From: an uncultured Lachnospiraceae bacterium
Lineage (GTDB): Bacteria > Bacillota > Clostridia > Lachnospirales > Lachnospiraceae
Length of the DNA stretch: 34,826 nucleotides
Direction of reading: 5' to 3'
Assembly (NCBI GenBank): GCA_947594855.1
Contig: CANQEL010000024.1
Coordinates: 1-34,826, forward strand
Part shown: one piece after another, positions 1-8,600 of the stretch
Layout: every line of letters begins with the position of its first letter
Numbering within the stretch: the stretch's first letter is position 1
The notes under the pieces: generated by a model
What the model saw: the letters and a program-made list of their open reading frames with translations, nothing else
Database searches by the model: none
Told to the model about the DNA's origin: nothing
Program-made: the position numbers and the translations under genes

Positions 1-227
1 TCCAGACGTATCCCCTTGTAATCCGGATTATACATTATGCTGTACTCATAATCCACAGAAACAACCTTTACCGGGAATCCAAGTGCCATACCTAACAGCC
101 TGCGGCAGTTCTCTTTGTCTGACATCACGGCAGTAAACATAAAATTGTCTTTTATTGTAAGTTCCTTAAATGTCTTTTTCCTATCTTCTTCATTCGTATT
201 ATTTTCGTCTTTCTTTTCTTCCGCCAA
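1..227 (-). CDS. Rpn-family (PD-(D/E)XK) recombination-promoting nuclease / transposase-like protein, 5' part only
   Basis: Reading the minus strand gives an open frame running off the left edge of the window. After an acidic, low-complexity start it contains FKELTIKDNFMFTAVMSD, then a leucine-rich stretch, then YNPDYKGIRLD. The 'LT.KDNFMF..VM.D' block and the 'KGIRLD' block are typical of the N-terminal half of Rpn-family proteins, which carry a PD-(D/E)XK nuclease fold and often multiply in Lachnospiraceae genomes. The Asp of GIRLD would be a catalytic acid; the rest of the active site lies outside the window. No in-frame ATG precedes the conserved region. The best start is TTG at 227-225, about 8 nt after GAGGGGG. 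The frame stays open further upstream, so the start is uncertain. The family call is from memory of its motifs. Confidence 0.72.
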   Translation of the reverse strand, partial: MAEEKKDENNTNEEDRKKTFKELTIKDNFMFTAVMSDKENCRRLLGMALGFPVKVVSVDYEYSIMYNPDYKGIRL

Positions 228-334
228 TACACCAGCCCCCTCATTTTCAAAATCAGGGAATCCCGTGTATAAATTCTTTACACACTTATTGTAACACGCA
301 TTGTTATGTAATGCAATAATAAAATTTAATTTAT

Positions 335-390
335 CAGGTGCTGCGGAGCGAGGGCAGCGAGAGCGTGCCTGTGTTGGTATGCGAAAACTG
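335..390 (+). repeat. Half copy of a dispersed palindromic repeat (element A)
   Basis: This G+C-rich island stands out in an A+T-rich intergenic region. Its core GCGAGGGCAGCGA, followed by GAGCGTGCCTG and GGTAT, matches the reverse complement of 26476-26507 with about one difference in 24 bases. The matching left arm expected upstream is absent, so this looks like a truncated copy. It lies about 110 bp upstream of the Rpn-family gene. The rest of 228-508 shows no gene. Confidence 0.65.
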
Positions 391-508
391 CGCAATCGGT
401 TACAGGCTATTCCTTGTTTTACAATAAAAGAGTCAACAGACTGTGTGCATATATATTTTCTTGTATCATAAAATATATATAACTACTTTTTAAAGCGTGG
501 TATTATCA

Positions 509-970
509 ATGAAAATTAACATTAAAACCCTTATTATCTGTATAGCTGTCCCATTAGCCGTGGGCGCACTGGCAGCATTTTTAATTAAAGACTCCATACC
601 TCTGTATGCTGCAATGCCCAAACCTCCCCTTGCGCCTCCGGGCTGGCTTTTTCCAATTGTGTGGACTATACTGTACATTCTTATGGGAATAAGCTCATAT
701 CTGGTTTATGTTTCCGATTCACCGTACCGTCAGAGTGCTCTAACCATATATGCCATACAGCTTGTTCTTAACTTCATATGGCCGCTTGTATTTTTTAATA
801 TGCAGAACTATCTTTTTGCCCTGATAATACTTATACTGCTTTGGGCTGCGGTATTCAAAATGATACAGAAATTCCATGCTGTAAGCCCCGTTGCCGCCAA
901 ATTACAGATTCCTTATCTTATATGGCTTACATTTGCCGCATACCTTAATCTTGCAATTTATTTGGCTTGA
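509..970 (+). CDS. TspO/MBR family tryptophan-rich sensory membrane protein
   Basis: The product is a very hydrophobic protein of 153 residues, the normal size for TspO/MBR proteins, with about five predicted membrane spans. The loop after the first span has the family signature MPKPPLAPPGWLFPIVW, followed by further spans and a C-terminal AAYLNLAIYLA helix. TspO proteins bind porphyrins and related ligands and are linked to stress or tetrapyrrole handling; the ligand here cannot be told from sequence. I chose ATG 509. An in-frame GTG at 497 would add four residues, and neither start has a strong Shine-Dalgarno site. The gene lies 54 nt upstream of a CobW-type GTPase on the same strand, so co-transcription is possible. 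Confidence 0.88.
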   Translation: MKINIKTLIICIAVPLAVGALAAFLIKDSIPLYAAMPKPPLAPPGWLFPIVWTILYILMGISSYLVYVSDSPYRQSALTIYAIQLVLNFIWPLVFFNMQNYLFALIILILLWAAVFKMIQKFHAVSPVAAKLQIPYLIWLTFAAYLNLAIYLA

Positions 971-1024
971 CATTAAAAATAAGAGGTATATACTAATAAA
1001 TACTAAGATTTGGGAGGTAATAAA

Positions 1025-2062
1025 ATGGCAAAGATAGATATTGTATCAGGCTTTCTGGGAGCCGGAAAAACTACCCTTATTAAGAAACTTATAAGCGAAG
1101 CATTAAATGGAGAACAGATTGTTTTAATTGAAAATGAATTTGGTGAAATAGGTATAGACGGAGGCTTCTTAAAAGATGCAGGCATTGAAATTACGGAAAT
1201 GAATTCAGGCTGTATATGCTGTTCACTTGTTGGCGACTTCGGAACAGCCTTAAAAGAAGTCATAGATAAATATGCACCTGACCGCATTATTATTGAGCCG
1301 TCAGGTGTAGGTAAGTTATCCGATGTTATTAAAGCTGTACTTGACGTAAAAAAATCCGCGGATATCGAATTAAACAGCGCTGTAACGGTAGTTGACTGCG
1401 GCAAGGCAAAAATGTACATGAAGAATTTTGGTGAATTCTTTAATAACCAGATTGAAAGCGCCGGCTGCGTAATATTGAGCCGTACACAGAGTACTGCAGA
1501 AGATAAAATCCAGGACTGTGTGGACAGGATAAGACAGTTAAATTCAAACGCAGCCATTGTTACTACTCCATGGGAAGAAACCGATGCCAAAGTTATCCTT
1601 GGTGCCATGGAGCATACCAATGTTTTGGACAACCTTATTGAAGAAGTTATACATGACCACGAACACGATCATGAACATTGTGAACATCATCATGACCATG
1701 AGCATCATCACGACCATGAGCATGAGCATCACCACGACCATGAGCATGAGCACCACCACGACCATGAACATGGTCATCATCATGCTGATGATATATTTAC
1801 AAGCTGGGGCAGAGAAACCCCGAAAGTATTTTCAAAGGAAACCCTTACATCCATACTCTCAAAATTATCTGAAACAAACGACTATGGTTTCATATTACGT
1901 GCAAAGGGTATGGTTCAGGGTGAAAATTCTACATGGCTGCACTTTGATTTAACACCGGGAGAATATGAAATACGCGAAGGCGCTGCAGATTATACCGGAA
2001 AATTATGTGTTATAGGTACTGATATTAATGAAGACAAACTTACAGAACTGTTTTTAGGCTGA
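1025..2062 (+). CDS. COG0523/CobW-family GTPase with His-rich metal-binding tract (putative zinc chaperone)
   Basis: This is a 345-residue G3E GTPase. The Walker A motif GFLGAGKTT is at residues 9-17, ENEFGEIGID lies in switch I, and the family's metal-binding GCICC is at residues 62-66. Residues 209-254 are almost entirely His, Asp and Glu in a repeating HDHEHEHHH pattern. Beyond it is the usual CobW C-terminal domain (FDLTPGEYEIREG). COG0523 proteins deliver metals, often zinc, to client enzymes or act in metal homeostasis; the His tract favours zinc or nickel binding. At the position of the guanine-specificity NKxD motif the protein reads SRTQ, which is unusual. ATG 1025 follows GGGAGGT; an in-frame TTG at 1010 lies on the ribosome site itself and is rejected. 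A second CobW-type gene starts 16 nt downstream, so the two very likely form an operon. Confidence 0.9.
   Translation: MAKIDIVSGFLGAGKTTLIKKLISEALNGEQIVLIENEFGEIGIDGGFLKDAGIEITEMNSGCICCSLVGDFGTALKEVIDKYAPDRIIIEPSGVGKLSDVIKAVLDVKKSADIELNSAVTVVDCGKAKMYMKNFGEFFNNQIESAGCVILSRTQSTAEDKIQDCVDRIRQLNSNAAIVTTPWEETDAKVILGAMEHTNVLDNLIEEVIHDHEHDHEHCEHHHDHEHHHDHEHEHHHDHEHEHHHDHEHGHHHADDIFTSWGRETPKVFSKETLTSILSKLSETNDYGFILRAKGMVQGENSTWLHFDLTPGEYEIREGAADYTGKLCVIGTDINEDKLTELFLG
1650..1785 (+). repeat. Degenerate tandem repeat encoding the His-rich tract
   Basis: Short units such as CATGACCATGAGCATCAC recur with small changes inside the CobW-type gene and encode alternating His, Asp and Glu. Such tracts can change length by slippage. 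Open frames seen in other phases here are by-products of the repeat. Confidence 0.85.
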
Positions 2063-2078
2063 TATAAAGGAGAAAATT

Positions 2079-3026
2079 ATGTTTCATCGGGAAATTCCTG
2101 TATTTTTATTTACCGGTTTTCTTGAAAGCGGTAAAACTTCTTTCATCATTAATACGTTAAACCAGGACTACTTTGCAACCGGTGAGCGTACACTTATAAT
2201 TGCATGTGAAGAAGGCGAAATTGAATATAATGTGAAAGATTTACAAAATTCCAACGTATATGTGGAATTTGTTGAAAATGAATCTGATCTCACGCCCGGA
2301 CTTCTTAAAAACTGGAATACGGCGCACAAACCGCGCCGTGTTCTTATCGAATACAATGGTATGTGGAATTTAGATTCAGTTATGGAAGAAATCTATCCTG
2401 AAAACTGGGTACTTACACAGGTCATATCTACCATAGATTATACAACTTTTAATATGTACTGGAACAATATGCGAAGTATGGTTATAAACCAGCTTGCTCT
2501 GTCTGATATGGTTATATTCAACCGTTGCGATGCAACAACAAAAAGAAATGAACTTCGCCGAAGCATAAAAGTATTTAACAAAAAAGCACAGGTGGCATAT
2601 GACTGGGTTGATGGAATAACTGCCGAAGATGTACCGGAGCAGCTTCCTTTTGACATAGATGCTCCCGTTATCAATATAGAAGATGACGATTATGGCATAT
2701 GGTATATGGACGCCATGGAAAATCCGAATAAATATGCGGGAAAAACCGTAAATTATAATTGTCTGTTCTTCAGGCCGTCAAATTATTCAATGGATAAATT
2801 TGTACCGGGCAGATTCGCAATGACCTGCTGTGCTGATGATATAGCATATCTTGGTCTTGTATGCCATACAAAAAGCGATATAGATCTGCCTGAACGTCAG
2901 TGGATTAATATTACCGCAGAGATTAAAGTTGAATATGTAAGGGATTATCATGACCTGGGACCGGTATTATATCTGACCGATATTACCACAGGGGAACGCC
3001 CTGAAGATGATCTTGTGTATTTTTAA
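2079..3026 (+). CDS. CobW-type GTPase fused to a YcgQ-like (DUF1980/TIGR03943-type) C-terminal domain
   Basis: This 315-residue protein begins with a G3E-type GTPase domain: Walker A GFLESGKTS at residues 13-21, and FNRCD as the NKxD-like specificity motif. It lacks the GCxCC metal site that follows switch I in ordinary COG0523 proteins. From about residue 215 the sequence changes to YAGKTVNYNCLFFRP, then PGRFAMTCCADD with Cys 250-251, then QWINITAEI and GPVLYLTDI. That block resembles the C-terminal domain of YcgQ-type proteins, which are linked to zinc homeostasis in Firmicutes. I therefore read it as a fusion that has moved its cysteine pair to the C terminus. The ATG follows AAAGGAG. It is the last gene of the tspO/cobW run and faces a tRNA gene. 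The GTPase part is secure; the C-terminal match is from memory. Confidence 0.78.
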   Translation: MFHREIPVFLFTGFLESGKTSFIINTLNQDYFATGERTLIIACEEGEIEYNVKDLQNSNVYVEFVENESDLTPGLLKNWNTAHKPRRVLIEYNGMWNLDSVMEEIYPENWVLTQVISTIDYTTFNMYWNNMRSMVINQLALSDMVIFNRCDATTKRNELRRSIKVFNKKAQVAYDWVDGITAEDVPEQLPFDIDAPVINIEDDDYGIWYMDAMENPNKYAGKTVNYNCLFFRPSNYSMDKFVPGRFAMTCCADDIAYLGLVCHTKSDIDLPERQWINITAEIKVEYVRDYHDLGPVLYLTDITTGERPEDDLVYF

Positions 3027-3046
3027 TCTAAACATCTAAACACGAA

Positions 3047-3120
3047 TCGGGGCAACAGGATTTGAACCTGCGACCTCACGGCCCCCAGCCGTGCGCGCTA
3101 CCAAGCTACGCCATACCCCG
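3047..3120 (-). tRNA. tRNA-Pro (anticodon GGG)
   Basis: Reading the minus strand, a 7-bp acceptor stem (CGGGGTA with TGCCCCG), a 4-bp D stem, a CACGG/CCGTG anticodon stem with loop CTGGGGG, and a GCAGG/CCTGT T stem with TTCGAAT all fold correctly. Loop positions 34-36 are GGG, which reads CCC/CCU proline codons. The discriminator base is A and no 3' CCA is encoded. Confidence 0.95.
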
Positions 3121-3151
3121 AAAGTCTGAATAATCTCACCCATAGCCACAG

Positions 3152-3179
3152 AATATCATGATTATACTGTTATCGTCAA
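3152..3179 (-). promoter_or_regulatory. Possible promoter of the tRNA-Pro gene
   Basis: On the minus strand TTGACG (3179-3174) is followed after 16 nt by GATATT (3157-3152), about 30 nt ahead of the tRNA. The -35 is good and the -10 is weak, so this is tentative. Confidence 0.4.
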
Positions 3180-3264
3180 TACTTATTTACATTTTGAGGT
3201 TCATCCAGAAACATTTAACATAAATGTATTTTTTATATGTATAAGTAGGGAAGGGAGAAATAAT

Positions 3265-4038
3265 ATGGAAAAAATATATTCTTTGTTGATAGTCTGCAGT
3301 ATGCTTATATTAACCGCATGTGGCGGGACAGGAAGCGCTAAGGAAGAGCAAACCGCGGTTTCACTGGAAACACAGGTGCCGACCGAAAATGAAAAAGTTG
3401 TCTGGTGGGAAAAGACAGAAGATTTAGGCTTGGGAGAAGAAAGCAATATCAGTCTGGAATCTGATGAGGATAATTCGGGATTAAAAATGATTATAGACCA
3501 GTGTGTGGTTGATTTAAGCCAGGAATCACTTCAACATAATAATTATAACTTTACTAAAATATTAAAAAAAGACTGGAACCGTGACGGCGTCATGGAGGTC
3601 TTTTTACTGTTCTACGGCGGTTCGGGAGGAAGTTTTCAAAATTTCCGCATGATTAAATTTGATGGACAAAAATGGAGCGTAATTCCCATGGACTGGAACA
3701 GTGAAGAAGGGTTTGTTGATGTAAAAGCGTTAAAGGATAGTTTTGTGCAGATTAATATAAAAGACCTCGGATATGAAAAAACCGTACAGGTAGCGGGAAA
3801 TGATTACCTGAAAAATGAGGGCAGTAAGGCAGCTGTAGGTTCGGGATATCAGTTTTTCGAACTGTTGGACGATAGTGTTGTAGTGGCATATCGGTTATAT
3901 GCGGATAACTTAGAGAATGGATTCGGGGATTTACAGCAAAAAATCCAGTTGAATCAGGATGGTACACGGTTGATATTTGGGGAAACTAATTATATGCCGA
4001 TTAAAAAAGCGAAAAAAAGAGCTTATGAAATGTATTAA
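3265..4038 (+). CDS. Hypothetical lipoprotein with an EF-hand-like DxNxDG segment
   Basis: The 257-residue product starts with a lipoprotein signal peptide: basic N terminus, hydrophobic core, and lipobox LTAC with the lipidated Cys at residue 19. It should sit on the outer face of the cytoplasmic membrane. After a Glu/Ser-rich linker, residues around 105-140 read KKDWNRDGVMEVFLLFYGG. This resembles the calcium-binding loop (DxNxDGxxE) of FG-GAP/VCBS-type repeats, here as a single unit followed by FRMIKFDGQKW. No catalytic motif is visible. I do not recognise a named family. The ATG follows AAGGGAG at a suitable distance. It appears to be transcribed alone, between a divergent tRNA gene and a convergent ligase gene. 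Confidence 0.8.
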   Translation: MEKIYSLLIVCSMLILTACGGTGSAKEEQTAVSLETQVPTENEKVVWWEKTEDLGLGEESNISLESDEDNSGLKMIIDQCVVDLSQESLQHNNYNFTKILKKDWNRDGVMEVFLLFYGGSGGSFQNFRMIKFDGQKWSVIPMDWNSEEGFVDVKALKDSFVQINIKDLGYEKTVQVAGNDYLKNEGSKAAVGSGYQFFELLDDSVVVAYRLYADNLENGFGDLQQKIQLNQDGTRLIFGETNYMPIKKAKKRAYEMY

Positions 4039-4087
4039 AATACAAAAACGAATGTGACATTTGCATGTCCTGAAAGCAGAATCCATT

Positions 4088-4152
4088 GCCGGATGGGAAG
4101 GATGGAAAAATTGTTACGACCTTATATAATTTTGCCATGCCTCTCATCCGGT
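4088..4152. repeat. Long imperfect hairpin between convergent genes
   Basis: The left arm from 4088 (GCCGGATGGGA ... AAAAATT, to 4112) pairs with the right arm 4129-4152 (AATTTTG ... TCTCATCCGGT). The stem is roughly 23 bp with a few mismatches and G-U pairs, around a loop of about 16 nt. It sits in the 211-bp gap between the lipoprotein gene and the convergent paaK. No clear T-run follows on either strand, so a terminator role is possible but unproven. No gene is visible in this gap. Confidence 0.5.
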
Positions 4153-4249
4153 ATAATATTGGCGTCCGAGGTGCATCATGAAATTCATCAGAACTTATAT
4201 CTGCAAAATACCTCTGTCGCCATTTGGTATAATCGGTCATCTGTAGTTA

Positions 4250-5572
4250 TTACTTCCCAATCTTACTCTCTTCAAACAGATTCCTCTTATCAATAACCCT
4301 GACAGCCTTGCCCTCGCTTCTCGGTATGGTCTTTGGCTCAACAAGATGAACCTCTACTCCGATTCCAAGCATTGACTTCAGGGAAGAAACAAGCTTCTTT
4401 TCCCTGCCCGCCTTATCAGCATCATCTGCCGGCGGATTTTCAGGAATCCACTCCACATCACAGGAAATTGTATCGCTGTTATTTACTCTGTCTACAACAA
4501 GCTGATAATTTGCTTCATAACCATTGTTAAGAAGAACTGTCTCTATCTGTGAAGGGAATACGTTTACCCCTTTAACAACCATCATATCATCACTACGGCC
4601 AAGAGGTTTGCTCATCCTTATATGTGTTCGGCCGCAGGAACATTTCTTACGCGAAAGCACGCATATATCACGTGTACGGTAACGAAGCAGCGGAAATGCC
4701 TTCTTGGTTATACATGTAAATACCAGCTCGCCTTTTTCACCCTCCGGAAGTACTTCACCTGTATTAGGGTCAATAATCTCAGCTATAAAATGGTCTTCAT
4801 TAATGTGCATACCGCGCTGTTCACTACATTCAAAAGATACGCCCGGACCGCTGATTTCGGTAAGTCCATATATATCATAAGCCTTTATTCCAAGTGATTC
4901 TTCAATATTGTGGCGCATTTCCTCAGTCCATGCCTCTGCGCCAAATATACCTGCCTTAAGTTTAATCTGGTCTTTAACGCCCTTCTCCTTAATGCTTTCA
5001 CCCAAAAATGCCGCATAAGAAGGAGTACAGCAAAGAATAGTAGAACCAAGGTCTGTCATAAACTGAATCTGCCGGTCGGTATTACCTGATGACATCGGAA
5101 GTGTAAGGGAACCAACCATATGTGAGCCTCCATTAAGACCCGGACCTCCTGTAAACAACCCATAACCGTAACATACATGTACAACATCGTCTTTCGTTCC
5201 GCCTGCTGCCACAATTGCCCTTGCACAACAAGTATCCCATATATCAATATCATCCTGCGTGTAAAAAGCAACTACACGTCGCCCTGTAGTTCCGCTTGTT
5301 GACTGAATACGAACACATTCTGAAAGTGGAACTCCAAGAAGTCCATACGGATACTGATCACGAAGATCATCCTTATTAATAAACGGAAGTTTATGTAAGT
5401 CCTCAATACCGTGGATATCTTCCGGCTTTACACCTGCTTCATCCATTTTGTTATGGTAAAACTGAACGTTATTATATACATGTTTTACCTGTTCCACCAG
5501 TCTCTCGCTTTGGAGTTTTTTAATATCCTCCACCGCCATGGTTTCAATTTCGGGATTAAAATAATTTGACAT
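4250..5572 (-). CDS. paaK: Phenylacetate-CoA ligase (AMP-forming, PaaK family)
   Basis: The 440-residue product is full length for PaaK-type ligases, which join phenylacetate or related aryl acids to CoA using ATP. The adenylate-forming P-loop STSGTTGRR is at residues 91-99. YGLTEISGPGV follows in the middle (the usual YG-TE motif), then the LLRYRTRD core motif and VKGVNVFPSQIE near the C-terminal lid. A CSCGR segment lies in the lid region, as in many family members. No other phenylacetate or indolepyruvate genes are nearby, so the true substrate is open; clostridial homologues often work with indolepyruvate:ferredoxin oxidoreductase. The start follows TAGGAGGT. The gene has its own promoter and is monocistronic in this window. 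Confidence 0.92.
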   Translation of the reverse strand: MSNYFNPEIETMAVEDIKKLQSERLVEQVKHVYNNVQFYHNKMDEAGVKPEDIHGIEDLHKLPFINKDDLRDQYPYGLLGVPLSECVRIQSTSGTTGRRVVAFYTQDDIDIWDTCCARAIVAAGGTKDDVVHVCYGYGLFTGGPGLNGGSHMVGSLTLPMSSGNTDRQIQFMTDLGSTILCCTPSYAAFLGESIKEKGVKDQIKLKAGIFGAEAWTEEMRHNIEESLGIKAYDIYGLTEISGPGVSFECSEQRGMHINEDHFIAEIIDPNTGEVLPEGEKGELVFTCITKKAFPLLRYRTRDICVLSRKKCSCGRTHIRMSKPLGRSDDMMVVKGVNVFPSQIETVLLNNGYEANYQLVVDRVNNSDTISCDVEWIPENPPADDADKAGREKKLVSSLKSMLGIGVEVHLVEPKTIPRSEGKAVRVIDKRNLFEESKIGK

Positions 5573-5612
5573 GTTGTACCTCCTAATACATTTGTTTTTA
5601 CTACATTTTACA

Positions 5613-5641
5613 ATTATATCATCTAAACTGCCTCAAAGCAA
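5613..5641 (-). promoter_or_regulatory. Sigma-A-type promoter of paaK
   Basis: On the minus strand TTGCTT (5641-5636), a 17-nt spacer and a perfect TATAAT (5618-5613) lie about 40 nt upstream of the ligase start. The -35 overlaps the hairpin that follows the upstream gene. Confidence 0.65.
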
Positions 5642-5658
5642 CATATACGGCAGTTTTA
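5627..5658 (-). terminator. Possible hairpin terminator of the pth-mfd-foldase-glycosidase run
   Basis: AAACTGCC and GGCAGTTT form an 8-bp stem around a loop of about 15 nt, overlapping the stop codon of the large secreted protein. The T-tract is short (GTTT), so termination may be weak. The arms also overlap the paaK -35 region. Confidence 0.4.
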
Positions 5659-8600
5659 ACCCCTGTACCGCCATATAACGGTTTTACTCCATTTGCCGTA
5701 CACCCTCTTTTGGCCGTTTACCTTATATGCCTTTATTCTTATGTAATATTTTCTGCCGGCTTTAAGATGCTTTATCTTTATTTTTACTAATTTGCCTTTC
5801 TTTATGCTGATAGTTTTCAATTTCTTGTTTAATTTCTTATTTAATGCATACTGAAGCTTGTAACCGTCTGCCATGACATCTTTTTTCCATTTTACGGTAA
5901 GCCTCTTATTTTTCGTTAATTTTAATTTTAAGATTTTTACCCTGCCCGGTCTTTTATTCGTATCATTATCTGATATAACATTGCCGGTATCCGAAACAGG
6001 GTTTTTTAAAACATCCAGTCTGTCAGCTGCTGCCGGATTATCCGCTGCGTCAGGCTTGTCAGTTGCCGCCGGTTCTTCTGCTGCACTAGGCTTATCTGTT
6101 GCCGCCGGTTCTTCTGTTACATCTGGCTTATCCGTAACATCCGGTTTCTCTTCATATATTTTTGCCGGAGCAATTTCAAAATTATCAAGTCTCGGTGTAA
6201 AATCATCCTGCAGCGAACTGAATTTATATGAGTTATCATTTGAGATGGTTATTGTATTTGTTCCTTCTTTTAATACGACATCCATCACTGTATTTTTATA
6301 AGTATCCCAGCATAAAGTATTTCTGCAATATACCGTCTGAGGGGATTCCCCATTGACCTCAACCTGTACATACCTTTCTACAAGGTCTGTATTATATGGA
6401 TGTACATAATATTCTCCGTACTGTGTTATCATAACCGGAGCAGGCTCATTATTGGAATACCTTATCGATAATACATAATCACCCGCTTTGGGCACATTCA
6501 CATTAAATATCAGCTTATTATCCGAACCTCCTCTGAATCCTTCTACCGCCTTTCCTCCTACCGCGTATTCTGTTTCAATTACTTTTGGCACTGCTTCACT
6601 GCCCGGCAGATAATTATAACCATCTTCTTTTTTGGTTCCTGACAATTCACAATCTTCGGCCTCTTTTAGAATAACCGCTTTTTCTGTCTTTTCCCTGTCC
6701 TCGGTAAATATCATTCTATCTATGCTATTACCTTCAGCATACAAATGGTTCATGCCCGAAACAAGATATACATATCCTCCGTTTTCTGCCTCTGCGCTAA
6801 TATCAAAAAGCTTTATCCGGCTTATATTTATATCTGCATCTGCCTTTGCATTTTCAGCATAATTCACCTTATATTTTGAAATTGCTGTACTTTCCTTCCC
6901 TGAAACAACGGCTTTATAATATCCATCGCGTGGTGCGCATACGTAAAAATCATAACCGCCTGTTTCTTTGTTTTGTTTTAAGAATTCTTCTTCTCCTACC
7001 GTTATTACTGCGTTTTCATAGGGTTCATAGGTGAGGTCGATTTTATCAAGCGTTGCGCAAAGTATCGAATCTAATTCTTTTATATTCTGGTTATCACCCT
7101 CATACATTAATAATATCCTATGGCTTCCTGCCGACAGGTCTGTATATATTGTCTTATAATTATAATATCCCCATTTTACCGTAGAATCATATATTATTTC
7201 CTGTTTTGGTCCGCCATCTATGGATAACATATGGCGGCTAAGCGCTCCGATAGCTCTGTTCTGTCCTCCGCTGTCCACATATTCTAATGTAAGTGGGTCT
7301 ACCTGCGGCGCCTGACTGCTATAATAAATATTCATCCGGTATCTTCCGTTATAAGGCACATTTACAGTAAATTCCACCCCGTCATTTTCGGTATTCATAT
7401 GACCCACATCATAACGGTTTGAACGTGCAAGCGCGCCATCGTCTGTCTGTTCATACTTTTCCGCACCGCCAATCAGCTTTGCGTTTTCCGCCTCATATGT
7501 TTCTTCCCAGTTCTTTGTATAATCTTTAACCGTTGTATTTGCATCATTTTTTGCAGGCATTATCACTGCAAAATACGCATCGGTTAATTCTGCGTCAGGC
7601 ACAGTAAATATTAAATCATTTCCGGAAAATGAAAGATTCCCCTCAAACTGTAACGGAGTCGTATCTGCAAATCCCTGCTGCCCTGTATACTTAGTTCTAT
7701 AAATCCTAACATATGCATTTTTCTCATCCTTAAATGTCTGCGTAGAACATATATTTTCAATACTTACCGTCTGATTACCTGCCTGTCCTCCAAACAGGCT
7801 GTATATAATTCCTGCCTCATCATCTGCGCTCGTGAGTCCGTATAATCCCCCATATGCCCCAAAAGGTTTGGTATTCTCGGCAGTAAGCGGCATTTTATCC
7901 CCGCTCATTTCGGCATACCACTTATATACCCACCATGCGCCATTTGGTTTATTCGTATCCGCCGCAAGCTCATTTAAACTGTTTGCAAGTCCCCAAAAGG
8001 GAAGCGACGCATATACATTCTGCTCCTCAAAAACAGACAGCCAGCCTACAAGCGCGCCCGGATTACCAATATCTGAGAAATTAACTGTTTCATTAATAAA
8101 TATTTCAGGCTCTATTCCTGAGCCGGTATAATATGTATTAATATAATTTTTTACTTCATCACACCTTGCGGCAAAGCTTCCCAGTCTGTATTTCTGAAGT
8201 TCATGCCATGTTATATATTCCGGCAGACATTTGTTACGTTTGCAGAATTCAAAAAATGTTTTATAATCATTACTGTCATAGAGCGAATAATTAGGACCGG
8301 CAACCTTTAAAGCCGGATTAATATTTTTTACTGTTTTATATATTGTCAGCCAGTCCCTGCACAGAGCGTTGATATTCTCCCCGTACCATATCATATCTGG
8401 CTCATTAAAAAGTACAAAACTGTAGTGGGATAATTCCTCTTTGCTCTTTCCTTTTACCATTTTAGTTACAACGGTCTTTACTTTTTCGTTGTAATCATCT
8501 ATTCCATTATATTCATAAGGCCATTCCAGATAATAATCCTGAATATACACCTGAATATTTTCCACGCCGCACTCACGCAAAAACGGCGTCAGCCTGTATG

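Noticed and set aside
971-1024. Zur-type operator upstream of the CobW-type gene
   Set aside because: A direct repeat TACTAA is visible, but nothing matches the Bacillus Zur dyad, so zinc control is not shown by sequence.
1650-1785. CRISPR-like array
   Set aside because: The repeats are in frame, without spacers, and encode the His-rich tract of a GTPase.
1544-1952. Open frames on both strands with Met/Val- or Thr/Ile-rich products
   Set aside because: They are shadow frames of the His-rich repeat in the CobW-type gene and have no ribosome site.
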